Below are positions 1-11,470 of a stretch of DNA of 64,000 bases, piece by piece. Position numbers and translations under genes: made by a program. Source of the DNA: Begonia masoniana (Eukaryota; Streptophyta; Magnoliopsida; Cucurbitales; Begoniaceae); NCBI GenBank assembly GCA_022432975.1, contig CM039510.1, positions 33,102,454-33,166,453 on the forward strand. Reading direction: 5' to 3'. Below the pieces are notes generated by a model. That model did not search any database, was not told the DNA's origin, and saw only the letters and a list, made by a program, of their open reading frames with translations. Every line of letters begins with the position of its first letter. The stretch's first letter is position 1.

Positions 1-31
<31 letters not shown>

Positions 32-160
32 AAAAAAAAAAAACAAAAAAAAAAAAAAAAAAAAAAACAAAAAAAAAAAAACAAAAAAAAAAAAAAAAAA
101 AAAAACAAAAAAAAAAAACAAAAAAAAAAAAAACAAAAAAAAAAAAAAACAAAAAAAAAA
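1..160. repeat. A-rich simple repeat at the window edge
   Basis: The first 160 bases are almost pure A with single C residues every 13-24 bases. Nothing else is present. It may be the decayed tail of an element lying outside the window or a collapsed low-complexity tract. Confidence 0.9.
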
Positions 161-2034
161 TTTTATATCTTTAATCTTTAGGCCGATTTCTTGCATCCAA
201 AAATATTCAGATTTTACCTCTAGTTATTTGACAATATTTAAATGCAAAACATAGGGTAAAACAAAACATTATAGTGCTAAAAAAAATCGAGGCCAATAAC
301 AAGCAAAAACCGAGAGTAACATAGTCATAAACCGAGAAGAAAAGTGATGGAGGTGTCTTGCTTACCTTGGCCGAGATGATGTCCACATTAATTACACATT
401 TTACCATGATAGTTTAAGTTAATAAATGACAAGGAATATGGCAGTAAATATTATGATAAATTTAGCACAAAATAAGCACAAAATTAGATTCAAAAATAAT
501 GCTAGAATGAAGAGCAGCTTTCCCGATTTTGTGTCAACTTTTGGCTAACGCCAAAGACAACTAAAATGCATTAGGGAAGCTTCCTATGCTCTGATACCAC
601 TTGACACGGGGGCCCTTAGAAAAGGGTCCTTGTAAAACCCAAAAATTTAGTCAAGAGAGTGTTCGGGTGTGTAGTTGTGAATATGGCCGAAAATAAGGAA
701 TAAATATGTCAATAAATGCAAAGAAAAAAATGAGGTCAGTGATGTGTGTGCTAGTGGCTGAATGTATGATGCATAATGAGCATAAAAAAAAATAGAAATA
801 GATGGGAGAAGAAGTAGTGGAATGAAGGAAATCTGTGGAAATGAAAAATGCAAGAAAGATGAAGAAGAAAATTGCAAGAAATTAAAGGTGAGGTGTGTGA
901 GTGTGAGAGCCGAAATTAAAGGTGGAGATGTGTGTGAAAGGTGATGGAAATACTAGAAATAAAAATACCTTCGGCGGATCCAAAGTGCTATCTTACGTTT
1001 TACGCTCTTGGATAAACGATTTTCCTAGAGGAAAAACGACCACCTAGGGCCTAGGTTTTCATCCTCACTCCTAATCTCAATGGAGAAGGCGAGGGAATAA
1101 CTAAGAGTTAACCTAGAAACCTGAAGGCTAGGTTAAAAATGGAGGGCTTCTCCACTTGATTCAAAGAATCAAAGAAAACCAAAGCAAACAAGCTTGGAGA
1201 GAAATAGGAGTTTTATAAATTTGGCAAAAGTTTCAATACATGCACCAATGCTATGCTTAAATAGGCAATCCTAAGGTGGATGGTTAGGGTTTCCATAAGG
1301 ATGAATGAATGGTGGCCCTTGGATGAAAAAAGAATGGATGACCAAGATCAAGGCAAACAAGCACAAATCCTAGGGAGGAGATGAATGCCATGCCTAAATA
1401 GATCAATAGAGAGAATCTTGCCACATCATCAATCCATGAGGCCACTATCTCTCGTCCTTGCAAGGTTAAAAATCCAAGTTTGGGCCTCCCTTGGGTTGAA
1501 ACACTATGGGGCTAAGTATCTTCAAAAGAATGGGCCAAATGTGATGCTTCCAAGTGGTGCCTCCAAATGTGTCAAGTGATGTCCCCAAGTGGGCCTCCAA
1601 ATGCCTCCAAGTAATGGGCCAAATAATGGGTTAAGTAATGGATCCCAAAATTTGGGTCAAATGGTAAATCCCAACTAAGCCACCAATATGTGACTAAGTC
1701 TAAGTAAAATACTAAAGCATGAAAATGACTAATGACTAAGAGTTTTCCAAAAGAAAAAATGAAAATAAAATAAAGGAAAATTACAAAACTTGATCTCCGG
1801 AAGACAAATTCCGGCTTCTGCTATTCCAACTGGTGCTCGAGGATTTTCTTCATTACATTTCGAGCTTTGCTTCCATGTGAACTCCAAATTCGTTCAACTA
1901 GCTTCCCATGCACCGTCCTCCAATAGTTCTTTAACTACACAAGAGAGCACGTAATAAGTAAGGAGAATAAATAAAGTTTTGGCCTTTATCAGATTTTCAA
2001 TTAATTGAGCCTCTTGGCATGTCACTTGTTGTTT
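161..2034. other. Unassigned non-coding stretch, probably old LTR-element sequence
   Basis: No protein domain is recognisable in either strand. A reversed Met-tRNA primer-binding site lies at 588-599, so at least part is probably the leader and LTR of an older minus-strand LTR retrotransposon. Phrases built on gggccaaat and tccaaatg recur between about 1500 and 1680. At 1933-1941 a reversed acceptor-like box is followed on the minus strand by an open, Glu-rich frame, weakly resembling the leader exons of the other LTRs described below. Confidence 0.4.
588..599 (-). promoter_or_regulatory. Primer-binding site of a minus-strand LTR retrotransposon
   Basis: The plus strand reads gctctgatacca, the reverse complement of TGGTATCAGAGC, the usual site for initiator Met-tRNA priming in plant gypsy elements. 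A TG-starting sequence follows at 602, where the reversed 5' LTR would begin. No matching LTR or gag was found, so the element is not delimited. Confidence 0.6.
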
Positions 2035-3198
2035 CACTTACTTAGATTCTGAGAGGTTAGGGTTATCGAGATTTTTTCAAGTTTTTGAGTAATATCCTAC
2101 CTAAATAAAATATTTGGTATTAAGTTCCCACTCAAATAATTCTATTTTTAGAAAAAATTAGGCAGAAATTTTTGATGTGTACTCTTAGGTAGGACATGGT
2201 GGAATTGGATCAATTCGGATGATTTTCATGATTTTTCCTACCTATATAAAATAATTGATATTAATTTCCCATTTTAATAATCTAATCTAAAAGGATTTAA
2301 GTAGAAATTCCTTACTGAATTATTAATGGATAGGTTCGGGTTGAGATTGGAGGTCCGGAAGCGATTTGGCCTGGTTAGGGTCAATTCTTGTGAAATTTTG
2401 GGTCGAGTCCGGTTCATTTTGCTGAACGGACCGGCTCGGTTCACCATGCTGATTTGATTTGCTTAGCCAATTAAATGAACCGGGTCTGGTTTTAAACAAA
2501 AAATCAAATCCTTCTCTTTTTTCTTCTTTGCGATATGCTCGACTGAAACACACAGAGTGTCTTTCCCTCTTCGATCGAAGTTGTTACACGCCAAAGAGAG
2601 ATTTCTTTGTGTCGGAGGAGGTTCGTCGAAGGTAGCTTCGATGGTTCCCAACCAAGAGGAGTTTCGTTAGAGATTGGCTGCTCAATTGAAGAATTGTGGC
2701 TGCGACTGGATGGTGCTCGGAGGTCGAAGATCGAAGATTGAGGGAGGCGAGGTAGAGCTCTTCTAACTTAGAATTCGTGAGAGAGCTCTGGTGGGTTTTG
2801 CTCATTCACGGAGCCTCTCCATTTATACCCCTACCACCCCCCCCCCCCAAGCGCACGCGCACGCACACACACACACACAAAAATTCAAGTTCAATCGGAT
2901 TTTTAGGTGAAGAAATCTTAGTAAATCTGATCCCAATTCGGATTTTCGAAGATAACTACCTGTGGTTTGGTGGTTATGAGGGTTTAAATAAGATTTTATT
3001 TTAATTTTGAATGATTTTTAGGCTAAAAAATTTTGATTTGCTACTTCCGATTGATTTAGAATCGATGTTCATGTGATTCTTAGAGATTTTATGAATCAAA
3101 TCATATATTACGATTAGATTTATGTTAAGATCTAATTGGAGGATATCTAATCTAACATTTTAACTTTTGAATTTGAAAACAAACCCTAGGTTTTTATA
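2035..3198 (-). mobile_element. 3' LTR of element O (left boundary approximate)
   Basis: This segment matches 22211-22795 through several shared stretches, for example ttatcgagattttttcaag, tttggtattaagtt and ccctcttcgatcgaag. It ends at a degenerate ttata next to a polypurine tract, so it is the 3' LTR of the minus-strand element. The expected donor of leader exon 2 is damaged (reversed reading ctaagtaagt, one G short of AGGTAAGT), while the right copy keeps CAG|GTAAAT. A C-run and CA dinucleotides occur at 2832-2879. Confidence 0.65.
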
Positions 3199-3214
3199 AT
3201 CTCCCATCCTTAAA
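3199..3214 (-). promoter_or_regulatory. Polypurine tract of element O
   Basis: The minus strand reads ttaaggatgggagat just before the LTR, with the typical gypsy context gaggacgaaattcttttaa upstream of it. This is where plus-strand DNA synthesis would be primed. Confidence 0.6.
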
Positions 3215-3320
3215 AGAATTTCGTCCTCGAAATTTTAAATTTTTACTTGAATAGCTCCATATAGGTATTTCTCATGTCCTCTTCTCTTATTCAAGTTGCT
3301 TCCTCAATGTTTTGGTTCCT

Positions 3321-3560
3321 TCATAGCACTTTGACATGTGAGACCTTCTTATTCCTGAATTCAATTTCCTCTGAATCTTGAATTTGAATCGACCTTTCTT
3401 TATGTAACAGGTTGGGATTAATTGCAAAGTCTAGAGATTTCATTGGTAAGACAAGCGAGAAATCTAAAACAAACTTCTTCAACATCGAGATATGAAATCC
3501 ATTGTGCACGTGCTTGAATAAATTTGGCAAATTTAACTGATAAGCAACTTCTCCAACTCT
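3321..3560 (-). pseudogene. Integrase C-terminal / chromodomain-like fragment of element O
   Basis: The minus-strand frame reads a recognisable gypsy integrase tail: an HISMLKKF block (FHVSMLRK in the other elements), then an IQIQDSEEIEFRNKKV block matching the chromodomain entry of elements B and C (PVRIL...VLRNKEVPLVKVLW). It stops before the chromodomain tryptophan. Its upstream continuation, the residues before the HISML motif, is cut at 3560 by insertion of solo LTR A and resumes at 7605 on the other side. It is part of the broken pol of element O and not a host gene. Confidence 0.75.
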
Positions 3561-4216
3561 TCCTTTGTAACACCCGACAACTTCAACCAGGTGACTTCCT
3601 AACTGTATTAACGGTCATGAATATTCAATCTTCACAGTTTAGAGTTTTATGCCAAGCTTAATTAATTACATATGGATTTAAACTAGGTTGAGTGGCAAAG
3701 TTGTAATAATGGAGGATTGAGACCAGTATTTAAAGAAAAAAGAAAGAATTCAAACCTCATTTAAACCACTGTAGCCGTCATCTCTTACTCTCGGCGATTT
3801 CCCCTCCCGAGCTCTCGCTCTCTGTCAGCTGGAAATCCCTCCTTCGACGATCGGTTTCCTTGCTGCTTCTCGGCTACTTTGTGCTCGAGGTACGAGTTTG
3901 GCAATGTAGCTATCTTTTAGTCGTTAAGCTCTGTTTTCAGCTATGTGTTGAAGTTCTGGATTCTTCAATGGCCGAGTATTAGTAAGGGTATTTTAAAATC
4001 TGAAAGTGGTAATGTCATTCCGAATCGGTTTTGGACATTAAACAACCAACCATGAGTTATCGCTAATCAAATCTGTCTGTTTTGGGTTTTGGATTTCAAA
4101 CTGCACAGAGAACTATACTAAGGATTCAGGAGTGATTATAGCTATTAGATCCTAGGATGACTTGTGATTAGAACTAATAGGATTTTGTTTTAACTACTGC
4201 AATGTAAATGTTTTAG

Positions 4217-4263
4217 GTGAAGAAGATTGAAGAGAAAGGAGCTCAAATTGCTAAGGAGACCAG
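4217..4263 (+). other. Candidate leader exon 2 of LTR A
   Basis: It is bounded by TTTTAG|GTGAAG and GACCAG|GTAAGT, good plant splice consensus. A near-identical copy lies at 5708-5753, one base shorter, and belongs to a duplicated block. Thirty-six bases after the donor is the box cctacatca (4299-4307; copy 5789-5797), which can pair with the acceptor at 6550-6558. The length (47) is not a multiple of three, so a coding role of this exon is unclear in this copy. Confidence 0.5.
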
Positions 4264-4598
4264 GTAAGTGAATGTATAGGTTTCTCGGTCTTTAGGACCC
4301 TACATCAAAGGATGCTAAGTAGAAACTCATACGATGATTAGTAGTTCCTTATGTTACTGACTAGCATTTATGTTGATGATTAGTTCAATGGTAAGGTTCC
4401 ATGTTGGATAGTGCTCTGTTCTGTAGCTTGATGATTTAAGAATTCCCATGTACATGCATCATGACTATTTTATGCATATGAAAATATTTTAAGAGCAGGG
4501 TTTCTCATGAATAAGTAAGATAACGAAGTAAATCTTATGCAACGTGAATTAAGTGAGGGTTGGGGGCGGTTTGACGTATGTCACTGTCCAAAAGAAGA

Positions 4599-5598
4599 TA
4601 CGAATGATGAATACGAATGATGAATACGAATGATGAATACGAATGATGAATACGAATGATGAATACGAATGATGAATACGAATGATGAATACGAATGATG
4701 AATACGAATGATGAATACGAATGATGAATACGAATGATGAATACGAATGATGAATACGAATGATGAATACGAATGATGAATACGAATGATGAATACGAAT
4801 GATGAATACGAATGATGAATACGAATGATGAATACGAATGATGAATACGAATGATGAATACGAATGATGAATACGAATGATGAATACGAATGATGAATAC
4901 GAATGATGAATACGAATGATGAATACGAATGATGAATACGAATGATGAATACGAATGATGAATACGAATGATGAATACGAATGATGAATACGAATGATGA
5001 ATACGAATGATGAATACGAATGATGAATACGAATGATGAATACGAATGATGAATACGAATGATGAATACGAATGATGAATACGAATGATGAATACGAATG
5101 ATGAATACGAATGATGAATACGAATGATGAATACGAATGATGAATACGAATGATGAATACGAATGATGAATACGAATGATGAATACGAATGATGAATACG
5201 AATGATGAATACGAATGATGAATACGAATGATGAATACGAATGATGAATACGAATGATGAATACGAATGATGAATACGAATGATGAATACGAATGATGAA
5301 TACGAATGATGAATACGAATGATGAATACGAATGATGAATACGAATGATGAATACGAATGATGAATACGAATGATGAATACGAATGATGAATACGAATGA
5401 TGAATACGAATGATGAATACGAATGATGAATACGAATGATGAATACGAATGATGAATACGAATGATGAATACGAATGATGAATACGAATGATGAATACGA
5501 ATGATGAATACGAATGATGAATACGAATGATGAATACGAATGATGAATACGAATGATGAATACGAATGATGAATACGAATGATGAATACGAATGATGA
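4599..5598. repeat. 13-bp tandem array 1 in LTR A, about 77 perfect copies
   Basis: The unit aatgatgaatacg repeats for about 1 kb without a visible substitution. Thirteen is not a multiple of three, so the translated period is 39 bp. The array lies between the candidate donor at 4264 and acceptor at 6557. Perfect homogeneity means very recent expansion or an assembly artefact. Confidence 0.97.
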
Positions 5599-5599
5599 C

Positions 5600-5846
5600 G
5601 AGAACTATACTAAGGATTCAGGAGTGATATAGCTATTAGATCCTAGGATGACTTGTGATTAGAACTAATAGGATTTTGTTTTAACTACTGCAATGTAAAT
5701 GTTTTAGGTGAAGAAGATGAAGAGAAAGGAGCTCAAATTGCTAAGGAGACCAGGTAAGTGAATGTATAGGTTTCTCGGTCTTTAGGACCCTACATCAAAG
5801 GATGCTAAGTAGAAACTCATACGATGATTAGTAGTTCCTTATGTTA
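5600..5846 (+). repeat. Duplicate of LTR A segment 4108-4355, including leader exon 2
   Basis: This block repeats 4108-4355 (offset about 1492) and separates the two 13-bp arrays. The only differences I see are two single-base deletions (gattatagc to gatatagc, agattgaag to agatgaag). It could be a real tandem duplication of exon plus array, or a mis-joined read. Confidence 0.9.
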
Positions 5847-6430
5847 ATGAATGATGAATACGAATGATGAATACGAATGATGAATACGAATGATGAATAC
5901 GAATGATGAATACGAATGATGAATACGAATGATGAATACGAATGATGAATACGAATGATGAATACGAATGATGAATACGAATGATGAATACGAATGATGA
6001 ATACGAATGATGAATACGAATGATGAATACGAATGATGAATACGAATGATGAATACGAATGATGAATACGAATGATGAATACGAATGATGAATACGAATG
6101 ATGAATACGAATGATGAATACGAATGATGAATACGAATGATGAATACGAATGATGAATACGAATGATGAATACGAATGATGAATACGAATGATGAATACG
6201 AATGATGAATACGAATGATGAATACGAATGATGAATACGAATGATGAATACGAATGATGAATACGAATGATGAATACGAATGATGAATACGAATGATGAA
6301 TACGAATGATGAATACGAATGATGAATACGAATGATGAATACGAATGATGAATACGAATGATGAATATGAATGATGAATACGAATGATGAATATGATTGT
6401 TGAATATGAATGATGAATAAGAATGAAGAT
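5847..6430. repeat. 13-bp tandem array 2 in LTR A, about 44 copies, decaying at its right end
   Basis: It has the same unit as array 1. The last few units, from about 6365, carry substitutions (aatatgaatgatg, gattgttgaatatg, aataagaatg), which marks the old edge of the array. Confidence 0.95.
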
Positions 6431-6556
6431 TTTGTGTATAATTACAAATAAGAAAAGATTCATGAGCATTTGTTTCTCAAATGAGCATTCATGCATACTT
6501 GTTAGTATTGCATTCCTTACTAAGCATTAGGCTTATAGTTTAAACCTTATGATGTA

Positions 6557-6604
6557 GGTGACGAGATTTCAGGTGAGGATCCCAAAGTCTATGATGATGT
6601 CTGA
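6557..6604 (+). other. Candidate leader exon 3 of LTR A with acidic frame
   Basis: The acceptor tgatgtag|gtgacgag (AG 6556-6557) is followed by an open frame GDEISGEDPKVYDDV and then TGA. Six of 15 residues are acidic and one is basic. The first Gly codon uses the last G of the upstream exon. A donor-like cag|gtgagg lies 15 bases into the exon, so a 15-nt microexon is the alternative reading. Translation is not shown. Confidence 0.45.
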
Positions 6605-6908
6605 GCTTGGTTGCTGGAAGGTGATCAGGGTGCAATTTCTGTGGCTGGATGGCAAATGAGACCCCTGGTTAATGTTTTTATGGTTTTAGTTATGATAATG
6701 AATATAATAGATTAAGTAGGACAAGTCTATTTCTTTCTAACATTGAGTCCTCTTTTGAAGTTGTCTATTGACCACTAAATTTAGAAATAATTTTAAGGAT
6801 AGTTGGATGGTCTGTTTGCTTAAGTCTTCCGCTATATGAATTCTGGATGAGTTACTGATTTTCATTATTATGAATGTTATACCATTGAAGTTTGAAATCA
6901 GTGAAGGT

Positions 6909-7245
6909 TAAGCTATCGGAAGATGAGAGTGCTATTTTGTCCTCTAGTGATCGGCAGATGAGGTGCATTTAAGTTACAGGATGATGTAAGTGTTATTTCA
7001 TCGCCTAGTGACCGGTAGGTGTAGAGTGTTTAAGCCATCGGAAGATGTAAGTTTAATTTTGTCGTCTAGTGATCGGCAGATGAGGTGTATTTAAGTTACC
7101 GGATGATGTAAGTGTTATTTTATCGCCCAGTGACCGGTAGATGTAGAGTGTTTAAGCCATCGGAAGATGTAAGTTTAATTTTGTCGTCTAGTTACCGGAT
7201 GATGTGAGGGTTATCTTGTCGTTTAGTGACCGGGTCATGTTTTAA
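6909..7245 (+). repeat. 122-bp tandem repeat (about 2.5 copies) with CCGG-GATG motifs in LTR A
   Basis: Units start at 6909, 7031 and 7153 with taagcyatcggaagatg. Each contains two half-units, carrying motifs such as atcggaagatg, atcggcagatg and accggtagatg. The same short motifs occur in LTR C in element orientation and in LTR B in reverse. The stretch lies downstream of candidate exon 3. Confidence 0.85.
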
Positions 7246-7604
7246 TTATTCACGTGAGAAGCACATGTTCACCGGATGATGTCCCCTTATTTCATCAGAT
7301 GATGTAAAGAGTTTCTTCACCGGATGATATAAACACGGTTTAGTGACCGATAGATGTGGTTTATTTCTCTATCGGTATATGCAGTCTAAGGGTTTAAGTT
7401 TCTCTTCATCAGTCGATACGCATTGCACTGTCCGCCAGCAGATGCGTAATGTATTCCTTTGCTGAGCGATGCCTAGTGAATCGTGCATGACATCTTGAGC
7501 TAAGTTATGTTTCAAAAAAAATATATTACCAAAAATGAATAGAGTGTAAGTAATAAGAATTAAATGATTAAGAAAGATACTGATTATGTGACGATCCCAT
7601 TACA

Positions 7605-9655
7605 TCCTTAAATTTCAAATGGGCCTGCAAATCTTAGGCTTAACTTTCCCTTCTTACCTAATCGCATCACGCATCTCATTGATGAGATTTTCAAGAAAAC
7701 TTGATCCCATAGTACAAACTCCAATTTTCTTCTTATTCTCTGATCAACATAAATTTTTTCTCTACTCTAGGCTGTAAGGATCATCAACCGTGTGTCTCAA
7801 AAGATCAAGCCCAACAAGTATTCCTTCAGCAACTTTAACCCAATGCACTAGAGATCTGCACTTTCTTGCATATAAAGCTTCATAAGGTGTCATCCTAATC
7901 GAAGCTTGATAATTGTTATTGTAGGCGAACTATACCAATGACAGATTTTTAATCCAATTCTCCTATAAATCAATAGCACAGGCCTGCAACATCTCCAAAG
8001 TTACAATCGTCCTTTCTGATTGTTCATCTGTCTGAAGATGAAAAGCTATACTAAAGTTCAACTGAGTATCGCTTTTTGCATGCTCTTCCAAAACTTGGAG
8101 GTAAAACGAGTATCCCGATCAGACACAATAAAAATGGGTGTATCATGAAGCTTGGCAATCTCCTAAACATAAAGCCAAGCATATTGATCCATAACGTATG
8201 TAGTCCTTACTGAAAAAAATGTGTCGATTTAAAGTCGGTCGATCAACTATAACCAAAATAGAGTCGTGATCCTTAACTCACTTAGGAAGTAGCACCACAA
8301 AGTCCATAGTGATATGTTCCCACTTCCACTGAGACACCATGAGTTGTTGCAATGTTCCAGCAAGTCATTGATGTTCTGCTTTGACTTGTTGACAAGTGAG
8401 ACATCTTTCGACTAATTTTGCTACATCTAGTTTCAATCTCCGCCACCAATAATGCTTCTTCAAATCTCGATACATTTTTGTTGAACCAAGATGTACTAAA
8501 TACGAGGTTGAATGTGCTTCCTCCAATATACCCTTTTTTTAATACAACATCATCTAGTATACACCATCTCTTTTTTATATGGATAATCTCATCATCGGAT
8601 ATAGAGAATTCAGACACTTTTTGAGCTTCTAGTTCACCTTGCAAATAAATGCATCGCCACGTTGTTTATTCTGTATTTGCTCTAGTAAACTTCGCTGAAG
8701 CATCATAGCCGATAATCTTTCAATTAGTCAAAACGGTACAACTTCAATTGCAGACTTCTGCATCTCCTCAGTTAACCTTCCTGGAATCAGCTGCAACGAT
8801 GAAACTTGCAACGATGTTCTTCTATTCAATGCATCAGCTACAACATTAGCGTTGCCAGGATAGTAAATATTCTCGCAGTCATAATCCTTTATTAATTCCA
8901 ACCATTTAAATTGCCTCATTTTCAGATCCATCTGAGTCAGAAAATACTACAAACTTTTGTAGTTGGTATAAATTTTGCATCTGTCTCTATAAAGATAATG
9001 TCTCTAAAATTTCAGTGCATGAACCACCGCTGCTAGCTCCAAATGATGAGTCGGGTAGTTCTTCTCGTGATCTTTCAATTGTCTCGAGGCATAGGCTACA
9101 ACTTTTTCTTCTTGCAAGAGAACGCATCCAAGTCCATACTTTGACACATCACTGTACACAAATGTATTTTCCTGATTCAGATGGTATAGTAATTATAGGT
9201 GCCGATATCAATCTCTTTTTTAGATCTTGAAAGCTCTGCTCGCACTCTTAGTCCATAGATATTTGGCACCCTTTCTGATTAGCTTCGTAAACAGGTTGAC
9301 TAATCTCAAAAATCCTTCTACAAATCTCTGATAAAACCCGCAGGACTAAGAAAACTCTTTATCTCAGCTGCGTTCTTTGTTTGTGGTCACTTACTAACGA
9401 CTTAAATTTTTTTTGCATCCACTGATACACGCTCCTTTGAAATAATAAGGCCAAGAAAAGCCACTTTCTCCATCCAGAATTTACACTTGGAGAATTTCGC
9501 ATACAACTGTTCATGCCATAGCATTGATTGAATAATCCTAAAGTGTTCTCTATAATCCTTCGTATTCTTCGAGTAGATAAGGATGTTATCAATAAAGACT
9601 GTCACGAAGTTATTCAAAAATGCCTTGAAAATCTTATTCATCAAATCCATAAACG
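7605..9655 (-). pseudogene. Pol fragment of element O: RT (C-terminal part), RNase H, integrase
   Basis: Read leftwards on the minus strand: RT residues after insertion of B (9402-9655, AFMDLMNKIF then FIDNILIYS), thumb/connection, RNase H end with the H2C2 linker (8728-8931, [16 protein letters not shown] and [10 protein letters not shown]), integrase zinc-binding region and core (8282-8644 and leftwards to 7605, ending in a decayed GKLSPRFIGPF-like block). The RT catalytic FIDD is FIDN, so the second Asp is lost. Several frames are used and stops are frequent, so it is dead. It joins 3321-3560 downstream and 20394-21655 upstream once the two insertions are removed. Confidence 0.85.
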
Positions 9656-10792
9656 CGGCTTGTAACACCCGGCATTTTTGCCATGTAATAATTTTCCCGG
9701 ATCATTTAAACTGGATTTATGTTATATTAATACAAGGGAATGTTTTTGGTTGGATTGTTGGAATAATTAGTGGAGAACTAAACTAATGTGTAACTAAACC
9801 AAAACACTAAGTTGAAATGCATGGAAGGGCAAATCGGAGAGAAATTAAGGTTGGTGGGAGATAGCCAATGGTTGAGTGGCATCTGGCAACTTGTTGAAGA
9901 AGCTAAGTTCCACCTTCTACTTGAAACCCTCTTCACTTCTCTTCTCTGCTCTTTCTCTCATTTTTCCTCTCTGCATTCTCTCTTCCTGTCGACAAACAAC
10001 CATCGAAGTTACTTCGATCTTCCCAGATTCCCTTCTGCTCCTCCGCTAAGGTAAACACCTTCTAATGCTAACACATTTGGACAAGCAAAAAACTATGGGT
10101 TATGCTGAAGCTTTAGGTTAAGTTTGAATGGAGTTTACTGCATAATCTTCCAAGTTATTTGTTAGCATTTGCAACTTGTTTAATTTCTCTACATTGCAGC
10201 AACAGATCCGAGCGTTCCAGAGACATTCGAGCATTCTACATTGCAGCAAACAGGTAAGTTCATAACCGTAGGTTGGCCCTTAAGGCCCTACATCACGGAG
10301 GTACTAGGTTTCCTGTTCTGTCGGGTTGTTTTGGGTAGAAAGGTTATAGTCTCTGTTCTGAAATGTCTAGCTTCGATTTACTTTCTGTTGTCTTATTTCT
10401 GCTGTCTGCCTGTTTAAGTTCAAGCACCGTTCATGCATACACGTTTTCTCTGAAAGACATGCAAATGTTTTCTATACACTGTTTGAAACTAAACAAGATA
10501 AAATCCGACTGAAATGTACCAGGTTAAGTACGAGATGGGGACTGGCCTAAGAACTGTTTACTATTTACCGTTTACTGTACTGTATCCCTGAATGTGCCTG
10601 ATAGTGCACCCTCCCCCTCCCCCACTATTTGCCAGTTCCCCTATAAGCTCCACTTAATTCTACTGCCACTGTAACTTAATGCTCTGTACTGTCACCGTAT
10701 TTCTGAAAAACTGCATGCATAGCATTTTGCATCACTGCATTCTGATTATGTCCTTACTGAGTTTTAGACTCATAGGTGAACTCTCTGATGTA

Positions 10793-10870
10793 GGTATGAA
10801 CCTAACGAGACCTGTAGGTACTGAACCTGAAACCGAGGACCTTGTTCCTCAAAATGATGATCTGATGTAA
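10793..10870 (+). other. Candidate leader exon 3 of LTR B (5' copy) with acidic frame
   Basis: After the acceptor tgatgtag|g the frame stays open to TAA and ends GTEPETEDLVPQNDDLM. Compared with the 3' LTR (18921-18974) this copy has a 24-bp insertion, which keeps the frame. That is what coding constraint would give, though one case proves little. No second donor-like CAG|GTRAG is present in this family. Confidence 0.45.
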
Positions 10871-11470
10871 TTGGTGGATCGAGCTCACAGGGTGGTTGCT
10901 GCAGTTAGACATAATTCTGTTCTGAGGTTCAAGTCTTTAAAATATAGTTTATATTGTAAAGTTTTATGAAATTCTGGTTTTTGTGTTAAAAGCCCTGTAG
11001 AAAACTTCTGTTTTGGGAGTCTCTGTAAATCTATGTTAAGTTTTGTACTGTCTTTGAAATTTTTGAAACAATGTATAGATTCTGTTTTAAATGTTTAAAA
11101 CCGCTGTATTTGACAGTTAAGTTTGTATTCTAGAGTATTCTGGAATTTGTTTGGGATATTCTCTGATAATCTGTGCATGGATTGTCTCTGGTTTTGGAAT
11201 AATCCATGCAGTTGTTTTCTTGATGCAGTGGTTTTCTTGATTTTCTGTTAGGTTTTCTAATTTATGTCATGTTCCCATGCATGTTTTAAAACTGTGTTTA
11301 GAATCGGGTTTGAAGGTTTGAAGCCCACATGCCTTCTGTTTGAAGTTTTCTGTTCCTATGACTTCCTGTTAGAGTTGTCAAGTTTTATCTCAAAAGCTGC
11401 ATCTTTCGATCCCCTTAGGAATTTCCCTCTGCCGGTCACGTTGTTACCTGTATCTTCGCGGTTGACGGCA

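Larger units (their letters stand above)
3566..7604 (+). mobile_element. Solo LTR A (Ty3/gypsy type), 4.04 kb, TSD tcctt
   Basis: It begins TGTAACACCC and ends TTACA, flanked by identical 5-bp duplications tcctt (3561-3565 and 7605-7609). It sits inside the integrase region of element O in the opposite orientation. There is no gag, pol or second LTR, so it is a solo LTR. It is long for an LTR because of two 13-bp arrays and a duplicated segment. Candidate leader signals are donor 1 at 3890, exon 2 at 4217-4263 ending CAG|GTAAGT, and an acceptor at 6556-6557. Confidence 0.9.

Noticed and set aside
4599..6430. Centromeric or other satellite DNA
   Set aside because: The array is confined to a solo LTR with exact 5-bp target duplications and does not extend beyond it.
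5828..6496. 222-residue minus-strand frame with a 13-residue repeat
   Set aside because: It is only the 13-bp array read three units at a time. There is no stop because the unit lacks one in that frame.
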